The notes beneath the pieces are model-generated. The model did not search any database. It worked only from the letters and a program-made list of their open reading frames with translations, and had not been told where the DNA came from. The translations under genes and the position numbers were made by a program. A stretch of 64,000 nucleotides of DNA from Riptortus pedestris (taxonomy: Eukaryota > Arthropoda > Insecta > Hemiptera > Alydidae), in NCBI GenBank assembly GCA_019009955.1, contig CM032232.1, positions 57,439,501-57,503,500 of the forward strand, read 5' to 3'. Below are positions 23,115 through 34,039 of this stretch, in pieces (position 1 is the stretch's first letter; every line of letters starts with the position of its first letter).

Positions 23115-23900
23115 CTCTTTGTTTATTTAACTTTATAGGAGTCATTAGATAAACAGATCAGATTTTTCCAAATGATATCATGTTAAATAAAGTACATCAG
23201 AACATCTTGTTTTATTTAAAGGCCACATCAGATTTCTTCTTAAATGTTGTCAAATTGTAGAGATTTTGGGAACTAAATAAATTACATTAGATTCTCCAGC
23301 CATGTCAACAGGATGTGGTTTACAACAAGTTTGGCTGAGACATTAACCCTTTTTAGCAGATTTCCCTTTAGAGAGCGTGAGACGATTTTTGGAACCTATG
23401 TCCAAACTACATGACTAACCGGCTAAAATTAATCTGACGAATTGTCATGTTTTGAGCATTCTGATTATATTACGTGTTGTTCTTATTGTAGATTTAGTGA
23501 CTGGGATGCAGTCCTTTATTTTACTATGATAATTATGAACACATCACGAGCTGAGTATCACGAGGTGATTATCAGAAGGTTATCTTGCCGAACATAACCT
23601 CTTTGCTCTCTTTTTGATATCACTTCTTCTTAAAGATTACTCAGTTTTTATATAATTTTTGAATGACTTTTTTTTTTTTTTATGAAAAGGTTTCTATAAA
23701 AAACACAAATATTCATGAATAAGAAAGTCATTGTTTCCTTGTTAGCTTTAATTGGTAACATAATTACTAATTACGAATGGCCTTGAGAACAGAAAGATAT
23801 TGCGGTTTGAGATTTGTTAACTATCATGTATCACCCTACTTTGGAATTCCATTGCAATATACTCTAGAGAATGAGTACTACAATGTTACACTTGCATTAG
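23115..23900. other. No recognisable feature
   Basis: A short stray of the family A left end (TTTTTAGCAGATTTCCC) occurs at about 23349-23365. The rest is unassigned AT-rich sequence. Confidence 0.45.
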
Positions 23901-23904
23901 TTTG

Positions 23905-24012
23905 TCTCATAAGGGAAATCTGCTTTTGAGCCTGTACTCCTGTCTAAAATTTCAAAAATCTCTTCATATGGCCATCGATCCCACCCAGGAGATGACGAAA
24001 ATCAGGTTCATA
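23905..24012 (+). mobile_element. Family A left end
   Basis: It shows AAGGGAAATCTGCTTTTGAG and 'ggagatgacgaaaatcaggt', ending at a short TA run that abuts the reverse-transcriptase relic. Confidence 0.6.
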
Positions 24013-24013
24013 T

Positions 24014-24300
24014 GAAACTATATATATAACCATCATGATCTAAAGGCTACGTCTTGTTGTTGCAACCATTATGCTTTTGTAAAATATATATACTCTTTGT
24101 ATGTCACTATACTTACCGAAATCCTTTAAATAATTGATGCCTTCAAAATAGGATTTTCTAGGACATCCTCTTCTCACATGCCCAACGACCTTGCCTTCAA
24201 ATATATTTGTGATTAACTCGCAGCGCTTTATGATATGCAAGAAGTTTCACCCTCCTTTTTTCCATGGCTCTCCTAAGACTGTTGCTTTCACTTACCTCAT
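24014..24300 (-). pseudogene. Non-LTR reverse transcriptase C-terminal fragment
   Basis: The minus strand encodes an open 66-codon stretch at 24240-24040. It begins MHIIKRCELITNIFEG and continues VGHVRRGCPRKSYFEG, the 'IxG...(R/K)RGRPR..Y' pattern typical of the extreme C-terminus of non-LTR retrotransposon reverse transcriptases. Only the tail is present. It is homologous to the relics at 16478-16865 and 52088-52250, and is the least degraded of the three. It is bounded by family A sequence on both sides. Confidence 0.65.
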
Positions 24301-24318
24301 TTAGAAAATTCAGGTAGG

Positions 24319-24970
24319 TTTTTAACAGATTTCCCGCAGGGGAAATGAGCTTTTGATATCGTACTCATAACGCGATTTCGAAAAATCTCCTCAAATGTCC
24401 ATCGATCCTACCCCGGAGACGACGAAAATGAGGTCCGTTCAAAACGGTATCGTTATAGAACTATATATATAAGCGTTTCATGTAAAACTAAAGATCAAGT
24501 TCTTTAATGGCTGAAATCGGAATAGGGTGAGGAAGGGAGTGTTTAAAAGGGGGACAGTTCGAAAATATGAAATATCTCGATCAAAAAGTTGGATAGAAGC
24601 AAGTATCTGCGTCATTGTGATTGGTATTGTAAAATGTATAATACCAATCTTAGTTAACTATTGTTGTGTTACAGTTGTTATTCTAAGCATTTTTTCGTAA
24701 CTCAAGTATTAGGAGAGTTCGAAAAATTGTATAGGACTAATCTTATTGAAAATTGAATGATATATAAATGTTGTTTTATACATATTTTCTGTATCGCGAA
24801 TATTTACCGAGATATTTGCATTTGTCGGTTTTCAGCCTTCAGCAAACCCTCACTTGTATTCTTGTTACATAAAAAATACTCTGTTATATAATAAACCACA
24901 TTGTTCGAAGCAAATACTTGTCACACGTGGGAAATCTGCTTAGTTTACGCAGACAACGTAACGCTTTTTA
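24319..24970 (+). mobile_element. Family A (HINE-like), near full length
   Basis: The left end is TTTTTAACAGATTTCCC with inverted GGGGAAATGAGC, then 'gatgacgaaaatgaggtccg'. The right end is CACGTGGGAAATCTGCTTAG, TTTACGCAGACAACGT and GCTTTTTA. Length is about 650 bp, and the terminal hairpin is degraded. Confidence 0.7.
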
Positions 24971-24979
24971 GTTATCGGC

Positions 24980-25600
24980 CTACCCCTCTCCCCCAATCCT
25001 ACTCTTGTCTTGTTAACTAAGTAGTTGTTAATCTATTGATGCTCTACAATTGCTATTCTATAGCACGGCGGTATTTTTAGTGGAGTGATCCGTTGCTAAG
25101 GTTCAGACGAGCTTGGTTCTGTGTCCCCTGGCTTTAAAACCGTCCTCTCTAACGACCCACTCTCAACCTTTAGTGCTCGCTATAAATTTTTTATTAGGGT
25201 CTCTCTTTCCCCCCTGGCCAATTACTATTGTAATTGTGTTGTTTAAATTGGACGCATTGTGCCGGAGAAGATAATAAATCGTCAAACCGGCAAATTTTAT
25301 GAAGCCACTCGACTTGCAGGTCTTATTAGAAGAAAGCAAAAGAGATTAAGTTAACCAAGGGTATAATACAAAAGGGGTACAAAATGGTCATTCACGTTCT
25401 TTGTGTTTGTGAATGTATATTTATGTGAATGATTTCCACAACGATATAGCGATTTACTCATACACAGTCTTTCAAAAAAGGAAATATCTCAGATGGGAAA
25501 TGGAATGGACTGCTTAAGCTAACCATGTTGCCCCACGTGGTGGTAGGCCCATTATTGATCTATTCTCACCTTATTTTTACTATTCCTAAGCCATACTGAT
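24980..25600. other. No recognisable gene
   Basis: A GC-richer patch lies at 25075-25230. There are no supportable coding frames and no assigned repeat. Confidence 0.45.
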
Positions 25601-25604
25601 GACT

Positions 25605-26356
25605 GAAAAGTCCGTCACGCAGGGGCTGCGTAAACTAAGCAGATTTCCCTCGTGAAGTTTAGTAACCGATAAATCTACCATACCGGTAACACAACACCAC
25701 CGTGTATATTAAGTGAATAAATACAAACAGAAATAAGAAATGTTTCAGCCAATTTCAATAACCTGCCGACAGGAAGCGTTAGAAATGTAAACAATCAGGT
25801 CTGCCGGCCTCACCATAAAGAAAAACAATTACTGAAATATATCGGAATATGACGTATTGATTTTATTGAGAAATATTTACTACATCTAGTACTGTAATTA
25901 ATAATAAGTCAGAATAATTGTTATCTCAATCAATCAAATTTGTAGTCCAAAACCTTATGATGGGGGGGGGGACACCAGGACAAATTTGCATGTATCTCGT
26001 ATAATAAAGGTCTCTTGAATATAATTTTTGGTATTTAAGCTTCGAATAATGTCATTTATTATGGAGCAGGCTATTGTTTACGTAACATGAGTAGTAGTGG
26101 CGGTTTGCTGAAGGCTGAAAACTGAAAAATGCAAATATGTGGATTAATATTCAAGATAGTTTATAAATGTATATAACAACAATTATAGTATATTTAATTT
26201 GCAATAAGATTGTTTCTATAAAAATTTTCGATCCGATGTATGGTAACGGAGATATTTCGAATTTTCGAAAATCCTCCCCTCTAAACCCCCACCCTCTCCT
26301 CCTGGCCGATTTCAGCCGTTAACGAACTTGATCTTTCTTTTTACATAAAGCGCGGT

Positions 26357-26391
<35 letters not shown>

Positions 26392-26517
26392 TTTTGAACG
26401 GACCTCATTTTCGTCATCTCCTAGGTAGGATCGACGGACATTTGAAGAAAAATTTTGAAAATCGCGTCATGAGTATGACCTCAATAGCTGATTTCCGTTA
26501 AGGGAAATCTGCTAAAA
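25605..26517 (-). mobile_element. Family A (HINE-like), full length
   Basis: The right terminus is AAAAGTCCGTCACGCAGGGG, CTGCGTAAACTAAGCAGATT and TCCC. The left end is CTGATTTCCGTTAAGGGAAA and TCTGCTAAAA. It includes the internal (TA)n at 26358-26390 and the long-form 3' block. About 910 bp, and one of the cleanest copies. Confidence 0.8.
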
Positions 26518-27258
26518 TGTAAAATATCTCCTTATTTTTGACAGAGAAAAAGTGTATAGAAAACCATTTATCGATTTGGTTTTGAATCAGATTGAGTATA
26601 CATACATACGTTTTTCGATCCCACTAACAATTACGCAGACATTTCAATTTTCATTTCTCCTATATGTGTGGCATGAAATATGTATATATGCATACATTGT
26701 TAATATGAAATGAGTAGAATTTGGGGTTTACTGAAAAATGAGTTCTAAAAAAACCAAATATACCTTCAAGACACAGTAGAACACCATTTATAGGAACTTA
26801 CATTTTCCGCAACTCACTAACGAATACGATCTTTAGTGTTGAATTAAACGATTAAATATCAAGTAAGGTTTAGACTGAATAAACCTTTTCGAATCAAGAA
26901 ATAAAATGTCAACACACAACGTATTTGCAAGTATCTTATATAGTAAAGATCAGCTGAAAACAGTATTTGGTTAGATAAGATGCTCATGATGTATTCAGCT
27001 ATTGTTAAAATGCGATGTATAAAAGTGGAAGCTGAAAAGAAAAAAAAGAGGCAAAAATCTCGGTTGCAGAATAAGTGTATGGAACAACATTTTTTAGGAA
27101 ATTAGTTTTCTCAGCAAAATTGGCAATATAGAAATTTTTGATAAGGGAGGTATTTCGAATTTGCGAACTTCCCCGTCCCCTCTAGACCCCAACTTTCCTG
27201 TGGTCTGTTTTCAGCCGTTAACGAACTCGACCTTTAGTTCTACATTAAATGCTAATAA
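26518..27258 (-). mobile_element. Degraded family A fragments
   Basis: Successive blocks in family order can be seen, including 'ggggtttactgaaaaatgag', 'gagttctaaaaaaacc' and 'tttcagccgttaacgaactc'. Both termini are missing and deletions are frequent. Confidence 0.5.
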
Positions 27259-27865
27259 TTATAGTTATTTTTTTTTATTTGTTTACCGTGTAGTTGGAAG
27301 TATGTAATAAGCCAAGATTACATCCCATACTGAATTATAAAGTATGTAAGTTCTATAATAAAAAAAAATAATCTGATGTGGATGCCTCATGTCTTCCTTT
27401 GTTCTTCTATGAAGTTAATTATACAACGATTTTCGCTCCAGTTCATTTAAAATGATTTTATTTGAAAGCCATATAAGATATTTCCGTATTTGCAAAAATA
27501 AAAAAAATGTTAAATACAAAGTTTGCAAATATTCAGAATCTCTAATGTAAACCTCTGCAAAAACGTAGAAGTTTTATTTTAGTCAACCTACTCCCCCCCC
27601 TTCTCCGTAGACGATTTTGTTCTGAAAGAAACTTGCACACCTAGATAATTCGATAGCCATAAATGTGAAATTACAACATTCAAGGGTTGTCTTTATGAAT
27701 TACTCGAAACCTTTTTCAGACGTTACGCTGATACTAGTCAAAATGAATTTATTGATGGTTAAAACGGATAATTCCGTTGAAACTGACATTTTTAGTTATT
27801 AAATTTCTTTTAATTTGTACAAGGAAATAAAATGCACTTTGCTATTTTACATCCTACATTTTAAT

Positions 27866-28432
27866 AAAAAGTCCGTCCCACAGGATCTGCGTAAATTAGA
27901 CAGTTTTCCAAGTGTCACGCTAGTGATTCACAATAGATTCCTAAATGAAAGTCAGATGTGTAGAAGTGGTGGTATACAGACGACTGAAGACAAGAAAGTA
28001 CGAATAACTCGCTTAATATTTAATTTACAAAAAAATGTATAGAACAACAGTTGTAGAGAATCAGCAGTTTAACAAGATTGGTTCTATGACATTTTTCATA
28101 TTAACAGAGTGGAAATTTCGGATTCCACCTGTCACTAAAACCACGCAATTCCTGCTCCGATTTTCGCTATTGAAACATATGATCTTTAGTGTTGAAGCCG
28201 TTAAATATCAAATATGGTATAGACCAAATGGACTTTATGTAGTCGAGAAATAAAATCTTGCTCGTTGATGATATCAAACAATGTATTTGCATGCATCTCA
28301 TCTAGCAAAGATCTGTTGAAAGCCATATTTGGTATTTGAGGCACTTCATGATATATTTGCTTACTGATAAAATTTTTTTGCTAAAAGTTGTTAGTTTACT
28401 AAAGTGCGGCCCATAAGGGAAATTTACTAATA
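27866..28432 (-). mobile_element. Family A right part
   Basis: It begins AAAAAGTCCGTCCCACAGG, then 'tctgcgtaaattagacag', and ends near 'ccataagggaaatttact', a degraded left end. The (TA)n tract is deleted. Confidence 0.65.
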
Positions 28433-28779
28433 ATAAATATGAGGCGTATTCTACTATTGCGAGTCAGTTATTCGTGTGTTGAGGTGATGGTTCCTAATCC
28501 ACGTCAGAGAGGATTACGTTAGTTCTGGTTCAAATATACCCAGGTATTCAGGGATACATGGAGTAAATATAGAAGATGCCAGCCAGCCAGCCTTTCATAT
28601 TCAACACGGTAAGCGCAATGCTGCAAATTTGCGTCTATTTTAGGATAAACATGTCCTATTATGCAATACTTTTCGGAGATCTTAAGGTATCGAGATCAAG
28701 ATTTCTTGTTGGTAATCTCTAATTCAACTTTCTTTAACCAAGGAGGATCTGGAGTAAGTTATATCCAGAGAAGGGAGTC

Positions 28780-29060
28780 GTGATTTGGAAACGAACTTGA
28801 AAAGAGTACTAGGGCATTACATGTTTGTCTTGATTTGCACTGACAACATGGGCCTTCCAGAAGGACATAAAAGTTACAGCCCGCATAACTCATATTGGCT
28901 TATGTAATGAGCATCGTTAATCAGTGATTTCTCCCAAGATGCTGGGCTGTGGAGGAACTAATTAAACAGAATGAATAAAACAGCCCCCTACAAGTACTTT
29001 ACTATGCAGAGTGCACTTTCAGAAACCAAGCCCTATCATCAGTGATTGCTGACAAAACAA
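28780..29060 (-). repeat. Family D copy with a hammerhead-like core
   Basis: On the minus strand CTGATGA (29042-29036), a short stem, GAAA (29020-29017) and GTGCAC are followed by 'tgcatagtaaagtac' and 'aaaagttacagcccgcataa' (homologous to 14710-14750). Confidence 0.5.
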
Positions 29061-29090
29061 AATATCACTAAGTATGCCACTCATAGGTGT

Positions 29091-29205
29091 AGCCTTAGGG
29101 GAAACCAGCTATTAAGGTCGTACTCACGACGCGATTTTCGAAAATTTTCTTTAAAAGTCCATTGATCCCAACCACGAGATGACGAAAATGAGATCCGTGC
29201 AAAAT

Positions 29206-29268
<63 letters not shown>

Positions 29269-29682
29269 TTATTTGTCTGTTTGTAAAAAGAAAAATCAAG
29301 TTCGTTAATGGCTGAAATCCGACCAGTGGGAGGGGGGGGGGTTAGAGGGGGGATTTTTGAAAATTCGAAATATCTCCGTTACCATACTTGGATCGAAAAA
29401 TTGTATGGAACCAATCTTATTGCAAATTAAATTTACTGTAAATATTGTTATATACATTTATTCTCTATCTTAAATATTAACCGAGATATTTGCATTTTTA
29501 TTGTGAGAGTGGTTATTGTCGGAAGTTTCCGGATTAGTTCGGCCGTTTCCGTAACTGTTCGGCACTCGTGTAACCTAACCTTTCTTGTCTTCTAACATTT
29601 TACTTTGTGAGATATATGCACATTTCTCTATTGTAAAACTTCACCTGGGAAATCTACTTAGCCCCTGCGTGACGGACTTTTT
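29091..29682 (+). mobile_element. Family A (HINE-like), short subfamily
   Basis: The left end is degraded (CCTTAGGGGAAACCAGC). (TA)n lies at about 29206-29264. The right end is CTGGGAAATCTACTTAGCCC, CTGCGTGACGGACTTTTT, with part of the hairpin deleted. It shares with 59061-59705 a 3' block containing 'agttcggccgtttc'. Confidence 0.75.
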
Positions 29683-29764
29683 ATTTAATAATTAGTTTGT
29701 CGTTTTTAATTTAGAAAGTTTTATCTTGCAGTGTAGTGTATTTCTCCTTTGTCTTACGCTTATA

Positions 29765-30213
29765 CAGTATGGTCCACGGGAAACGGACGGTTTTGAATCG
29801 CGCAGAACTTGGCGGCTGGAGGAGGGGGATACGCGCCGTCAAGGTCACTCGACTCCCCACCGCCTGCCATTCAGTTGCCATTATGCCGCTGTGGACGAAA
29901 GATCATCGCTCATGTCTACAAAGAAAAGCCACGCACTCTGGAAGCACTGAAGTCGGCAATACGAAACCAAATCGCTCTAATCAATGACGAACTATTAAGA
30001 ATAGTGGACGTCAATTTTCAAGAAAGACTTAAAATGTGTGTTCGTGAAAATGGCCGCCATTTAAGTGATGTTATTTTTAAAAAAATAAAGTAATGTGTTT
30101 TTTAAAAATGGCATAAATTCAGCTTTATTTTTGTGTAAATAAAATATGTCGGTCTTCAAAACTAACAGAGTAATTACTATTTTAAAACCGTCCGTTTCCC
30201 GTGGGCCACCCTG
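29765..30213 (+). mobile_element. Tc1/mariner-superfamily element, internally deleted
   Basis: Terminal inverted repeats of 30 bp (CAGTATGGTCCACGGGAAAC.. at 29765-29794 and its inverse at 30184-30213, starting CAGGGTGGCCCACGGGAAAC) differ at about 3 positions. TA dinucleotides flank both ends (29763-29764 and 30214-30215), as expected for TA target duplication. Only 449 bp remain, against more than 1 kb for autonomous relatives, so most of the transposase is deleted. The remaining coding part is the transposase C-terminus on the plus strand. Confidence 0.85.
29914..30093 (+). pseudogene. Mariner-like transposase, C-terminal fragment
   Basis: About 59 codons read VYKEKPRTLEALKSAIRNQI, later LLRIVDVNFQERLKMC and GRHLSDVIFKKIK then stop. 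This pattern (alternating I/L residues, NFxxRLxxC, GxHLxDVIFK) is the usual C-terminal tail of mariner-like transposases in arthropod genomes. The DDE catalytic region is missing, so the fragment cannot transpose. Upstream in-frame residues back to 29809 are out of register and probably come from the deletion junction. It ends about 90 bp before the right inverted repeat, as in intact relatives. Confidence 0.8.
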
Positions 30214-30270
30214 TATATTTTTTCCCTGACAAGAGTACTTTTAATTGATTCTTCTTTTTAATTTATGTAT

Positions 30271-30365
30271 GTCCTTAGTCTCACCCTGGCTTGACTATGG
30301 TGGTAGCCTGTTACCCGTCCTAATAAGCCATAGTAGCAAAAGTGGACGTTAATGAATAATAATAA
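30271..30365 (+). repeat. tRNA-derived SINE, 3' part
   Basis: 'gtccttagtctcaccctggc' through 'ggacgttaatgaataata' matches the body and tail of the family. The tRNA-like head is missing. Confidence 0.7.
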
Positions 30366-30431
30366 TAATTATTTTTAGTGTTAAATTGACGGGGCACTTT
30401 GTTGCCCATGCTATGAGTGTTATTTTGTTTT

Positions 30432-30525
30432 GTTAGCAGGTACTGATGATGGAGCTTGGTTTCTGAAAGTCCACTGTGCATATTAAACTACTTGTAGAGG
30501 ATTTTTGATCCTGATCATTAGTTGG
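30432..30525 (+). repeat. Family D copy with the best-preserved hammerhead-like core
   Basis: CTGATGA is at 30443-30449. A possible 5-bp stem GGAGC/GTTTC (30451-30455 with 30459-30463, two G-U pairs) follows, then GAAA at 30465-30468. The flanks 'gcatattaaactacttgtag' match the other copies. Confidence 0.55.
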
Positions 30526-30544
30526 TTTAAACAGTCACATTTAC

Positions 30545-30690
30545 TTAGAGATAGGTAATATTTACGATACAGAAAATGTTTTTCTAACAACATTTATAAA
30601 AAATTCAATTTTCAACATGATTGGATATATACAATTTTTTTTTTTTACCCGACTCATAGTAAAAGAGTTATTATATAAGAAGATTAATGA
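30545..30690 (-). repeat. Family A internal fragment
   Basis: It matches 33235-33345 block for block ('ttcaattttcaacatgattg', 'gactcatagtaaaagagtta'). Confidence 0.55.
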
Positions 30691-30936
30691 TATCTTCAGA
30701 CACCCAGACTCGACCTGTCCGGAACAAGAGTGGTCATGGATAGCTTGAGGAAGGTAGTCATAGAGCTACAGAAAATTAGCACAGCGAAGAGTGACGACAA
30801 GACGGCTGGAGCAGGAAGTCGGTTTTGAGAAGAATATTCAGCCCAGCCATGAAGTCTACGAATCTACATTTATTATTATTATTATCTATTAATTACAATT
30901 TTTGCTACTATGGCTATCTAGGATGGGTTACTACCC

Positions 30937-31573
30937 TTTTAGCAGATTTCGCTTGCGGTAAATCAGCTATTGTGGTTGTACTCCTGATGAGATTTTCAAA
31001 AAATTTGTTTAAATGTCCATCGATCCTTCCTAGGAGTTGACGAAAATGAGGTCCGTTCAAAATTTTATATGTATGATATCTATCTATCTGTCTGTGTATT
31101 TGTCTGTTAACACTCTAGCGGTCGCAATTTGTGTCTGATCAGTACCAAATGTTTAAATTTTTTATGAAGAAATGAACGTCAAGTTTGTTAACGGCTAAAA
31201 TCGAACCAGAGGGAGAGAGAGGGGTTAGAGGAAGGGAATTTCTAAGACTCGAAATATCTTCGTTATTATGAGTCGGATGGAAAATTTGTATAGGAACAAT
31301 CTTATTACCAATGTAATGTTCTATAAATGTTCTGTACGTTTTATCTTGATTATTAACAGAGATATTCGCATTTTTCATTTTTCGGCCTTGAGCAAACCTC
31401 CACTCCCACTCATGTCATATTGGCAATAAGCTTTTATATTATGAAGCACATTATTTGAAGCCTAAATACCAAATGTTGTTCTCATTGAACTTTTGCTTTT
31501 TAAGATAAATGCAAATATGTGTCGCACGTGGGAAATCTGCTTAGTTAACGCAGGGCCTGCAAGGGGGACTTTT
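30937..31573 (+). mobile_element. Family A (HINE-like), near full length
   Basis: The left end is TTTTAGCAGATTTCGC with inverted GGTAAATCAGCT, then 'gttgacgaaaatgaggtccg'. A TATC/TCTG microsatellite replaces the usual TA tract. The right end is GCACGTGGGAAATCTGCTTA, 'acgcagggcctgc', GGGGGACTTTT. A minus-strand SINE abuts it immediately. Confidence 0.7.
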
Positions 31574-31712
31574 CTAGCCAGGGTGGAACTAAGGCTTTTA
31601 TTTAATGAGTTTGCTATTAAATAAATTCCTATTACCAAGGCGGTAATCGAACACATCACTCAAGGTTAACCTTCTGAGATTATGGCCAACGCTTTAACTC
31701 ACATAACCTGGG
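31574..31712 (-). repeat. tRNA-derived SINE, inverted, 3'-truncated
   Basis: On the minus strand it reads from GGCCCAGGTTATGTGAG (head) through 'aaagcgttggcc', B-box-like GTTCGATTACCGCC and 'taataggaattta' to 'ccttagttccaccctggcta'. Its head coincides with the start of the fold-back palindrome. Confidence 0.7.
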
Positions 31713-31951
31713 CCTTTGTTTCATCCTATTAGATTAAATATATTATGTTTATATGAGACCGAAAAAAAAAATTACAAATTTACTTCAATAATTAAAAAAA
31801 ATATAGTTTCTGGGGCCCAGGTTATATGAATTAAACATAACCTGGGCCCCAGAAACTTTATGTTTTTTTTTAATTACTGAATTAAATTTGTAATTTTTTT
31901 TTCGGTCTCATATAAATATAATGTATTTAATATAATAGGATGAAACGAAGG
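31713..31951. repeat. Long fold-back palindrome (about 113-bp arms, 11-nt loop)
   Basis: The left arm 31713-31825 and right arm 31837-31951 are near-perfect reverse complements, separated by ATGAATTAAAC. The arm centre carries GGGGCCCAGGTTATATGAAT, the same head motif as the SINE family, facing its mirror image. The arms also contain A-run/T-run pairs and 'ttatatgagaccg'. It encodes nothing. Confidence 0.9.
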
Positions 31952-32595
31952 ATTTAATACAAAGGAGGCAACACCTCACCAGAGTTTTATGGAAATTGAC
32001 GTGACAGCAACAGAAAACCTTTGAACCCTTTTTACAATCCTTACTTTAGTCTCATATGACAATAATTGAGCTGGTGAAAAATAGAAAACATCAAATGCAT
32101 CATAGATTTCTTTGCTATTCTGGATGTTCCCAAAAGACCGGGCCTTTTATCAAAGGAGAATATTACAGTTAATATCACGAAAATTGTTTACAATTTTTAA
32201 ACATTTTAATTATTGATATTTAGAGTTAATTCGAAGCCGAGGTTGAGTTAAGCACTACCTTCCGGCAGCCTTTCAAAGACCTCTTCTTGCCTGGTTCTTT
32301 TAGTGAGGCATTTAAGTCGTCGTTTCAGATTTTTATGCCCTCATAAAGTCAAGCTGTTATTACTCCGAGACGGGGGGGGGGGGAGTGAAAGCCACGGATC
32401 AAAAGTATGCCACGGTAAATAATACCCGTAAACCGTGTCCATTCTTTTAATTGTATATTGGTAATTTTCTCCATTAGAAAAAAAAATGATTAAAAAGAGG
32501 CGACGTCTCAGATTAGGGTCAATTTTTAATCAGCCATTCATGAAGCGATTTTTGTAAAATTTCTTAAAATTTGTATCATCCTATCTAGGAGAGGA
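31952..32595. other. No recognisable gene
   Basis: A poly-G run lies at 32373-32384. A trace of the family A left part occurs at 32545-32595. Otherwise unassigned. Confidence 0.45.
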
Positions 32596-32599
32596 ATAT

Positions 32600-33059
32600 A
32601 AATGATCGCCACACAGGAGCTGTGCAATCTAAACAATTTCCCATTTGCTGGTAGGACACACAATTGGTCTTATCTCATCATGTTTTGTCTATTTCTAGGT
32701 GTTGTAAAAATCCGATGGGCAGAAGTAGAAGCTTAAAACAAGGTACGAATAACTCCCTTAATAATTGAGTTACGACAAGATGTTTAGAACAACAATTTTA
32801 GTGCATCAATGGTATAACAAGATTGATACCATAACATTATTCGTCCTAATTATAATAACGTAAATATTTTGAATTTAAGAACTCCCCCTCTATACCACCT
32901 CACCCTATTCCTTGTCCGATTTCAGTCATTAAAGAATATGTTTTTAGCGTTTAATGGAACGGGTAAATATGAAGTATGATAAATTAACATTTTCGAGCAA
33001 AGAGCTTAATTCTTAATTATTTATCTTAATTAATTGATGACGCCATGACACAAAATATT

Positions 33060-33096
<37 letters not shown>

Positions 33097-33554
33097 TAAT
33101 AAGATCTGTTGATTAAAATATTTGATACTTAATCTTGGAATAAGATGTTGCTTTATATACTGAATTATTGTTAACTCGCGATGACTAAAATGGAAAGGTT
33201 GGAAATTTGAAAAAAAAAGTTTAATATTCGAGATAAAGAAAATTCGTATATAACAACATTTATAGAAAATTCAATTTTCAACATATTTGGATATATACAA
33301 ATTCTAGATCCGACTCATAGTAATAGAGTTATTATATAAGGTTAAAATACGATGTATCGTGATATCTTGGCTTATTGTCAAAGCGATATTTGTAGGCGTG
33401 GGTGTTTTCACTATAAAATCTACTGAAATTTAAAAAATGAAATGGTTTTGAAGTGACCTTCATTTCGTCATATCCTGGGTAGAATCGATCGACATGTAAT
33501 GAAGTTTTTCAAAAATCTCGTCTTGAGTATGACCTCAAAAGCTGATATTTAGGC
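32600..33554 (-). mobile_element. Family A (HINE-like), near full length
   Basis: The right end is degraded (GATCGCCACACAGGAGCTG..AATTTCCC). (TA)n lies at 33063-33093. The left end reaches 'gagtatgacctcaaaagctg' then stops. About 955 bp. Confidence 0.6.
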
Positions 33555-33599
33555 TTTAAACAATGTCTCGCCGGAGATGTCGGCTCAATAGGGACCAAC

Positions 33600-33665
33600 T
33601 TTAGAGCACTGATGATAGGACAGCTCGCCCCGAAAGTACTTTCCCTGTAATAAAGAAGTATTAAG
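33600..33665 (+). repeat. Hammerhead-like motif copy
   Basis: CTGATGA at 33609-33615 is followed by a weak stem and CGAAAGTAC at 33631-33639. It resembles family D in layout but not in the flanks. Confidence 0.3.
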
Positions 33666-33764
33666 AGTGGAGGTGTTTGACCTTTTTGATCCTTCCGTTT
33701 ATAATGGACCTCCACCAGCCAGCAAAAATCGAGTTTAAACAATGTGTTTCATAACATAACAGCT

Positions 33765-33905
33765 TGTTATTAATATAACATGAGTAGGAGTGGGGGTTTA
33801 CTGACGGTCGAAATCTAAAAAATGATAATCAAAACAAACATTTACAGAACTTTACATTTGCAATAAGATTTAAACTATACAATTTTTCGATCCGACGACT
33901 GGAAT
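33765..33905 (-). repeat. Family A internal fragment
   Basis: 'gagtaggagtgggggtttac' followed by 'tttgcaataagatt' and 'tttttcgatccgacgactgg' matches the internal order of minus-strand copies. Confidence 0.55.
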
Positions 33906-34039
33906 AGGAGAAGAAAGAATGCATTACTAACACTATTCTATGCAGTTTAGTGTTTTGTTAGTTGCAAGTGATTGGTTGATTATTTGTTATTGACTGAAGG
34001 ACGTATGTTTAGACAGCACCTGGATCACGGACAATTTCT

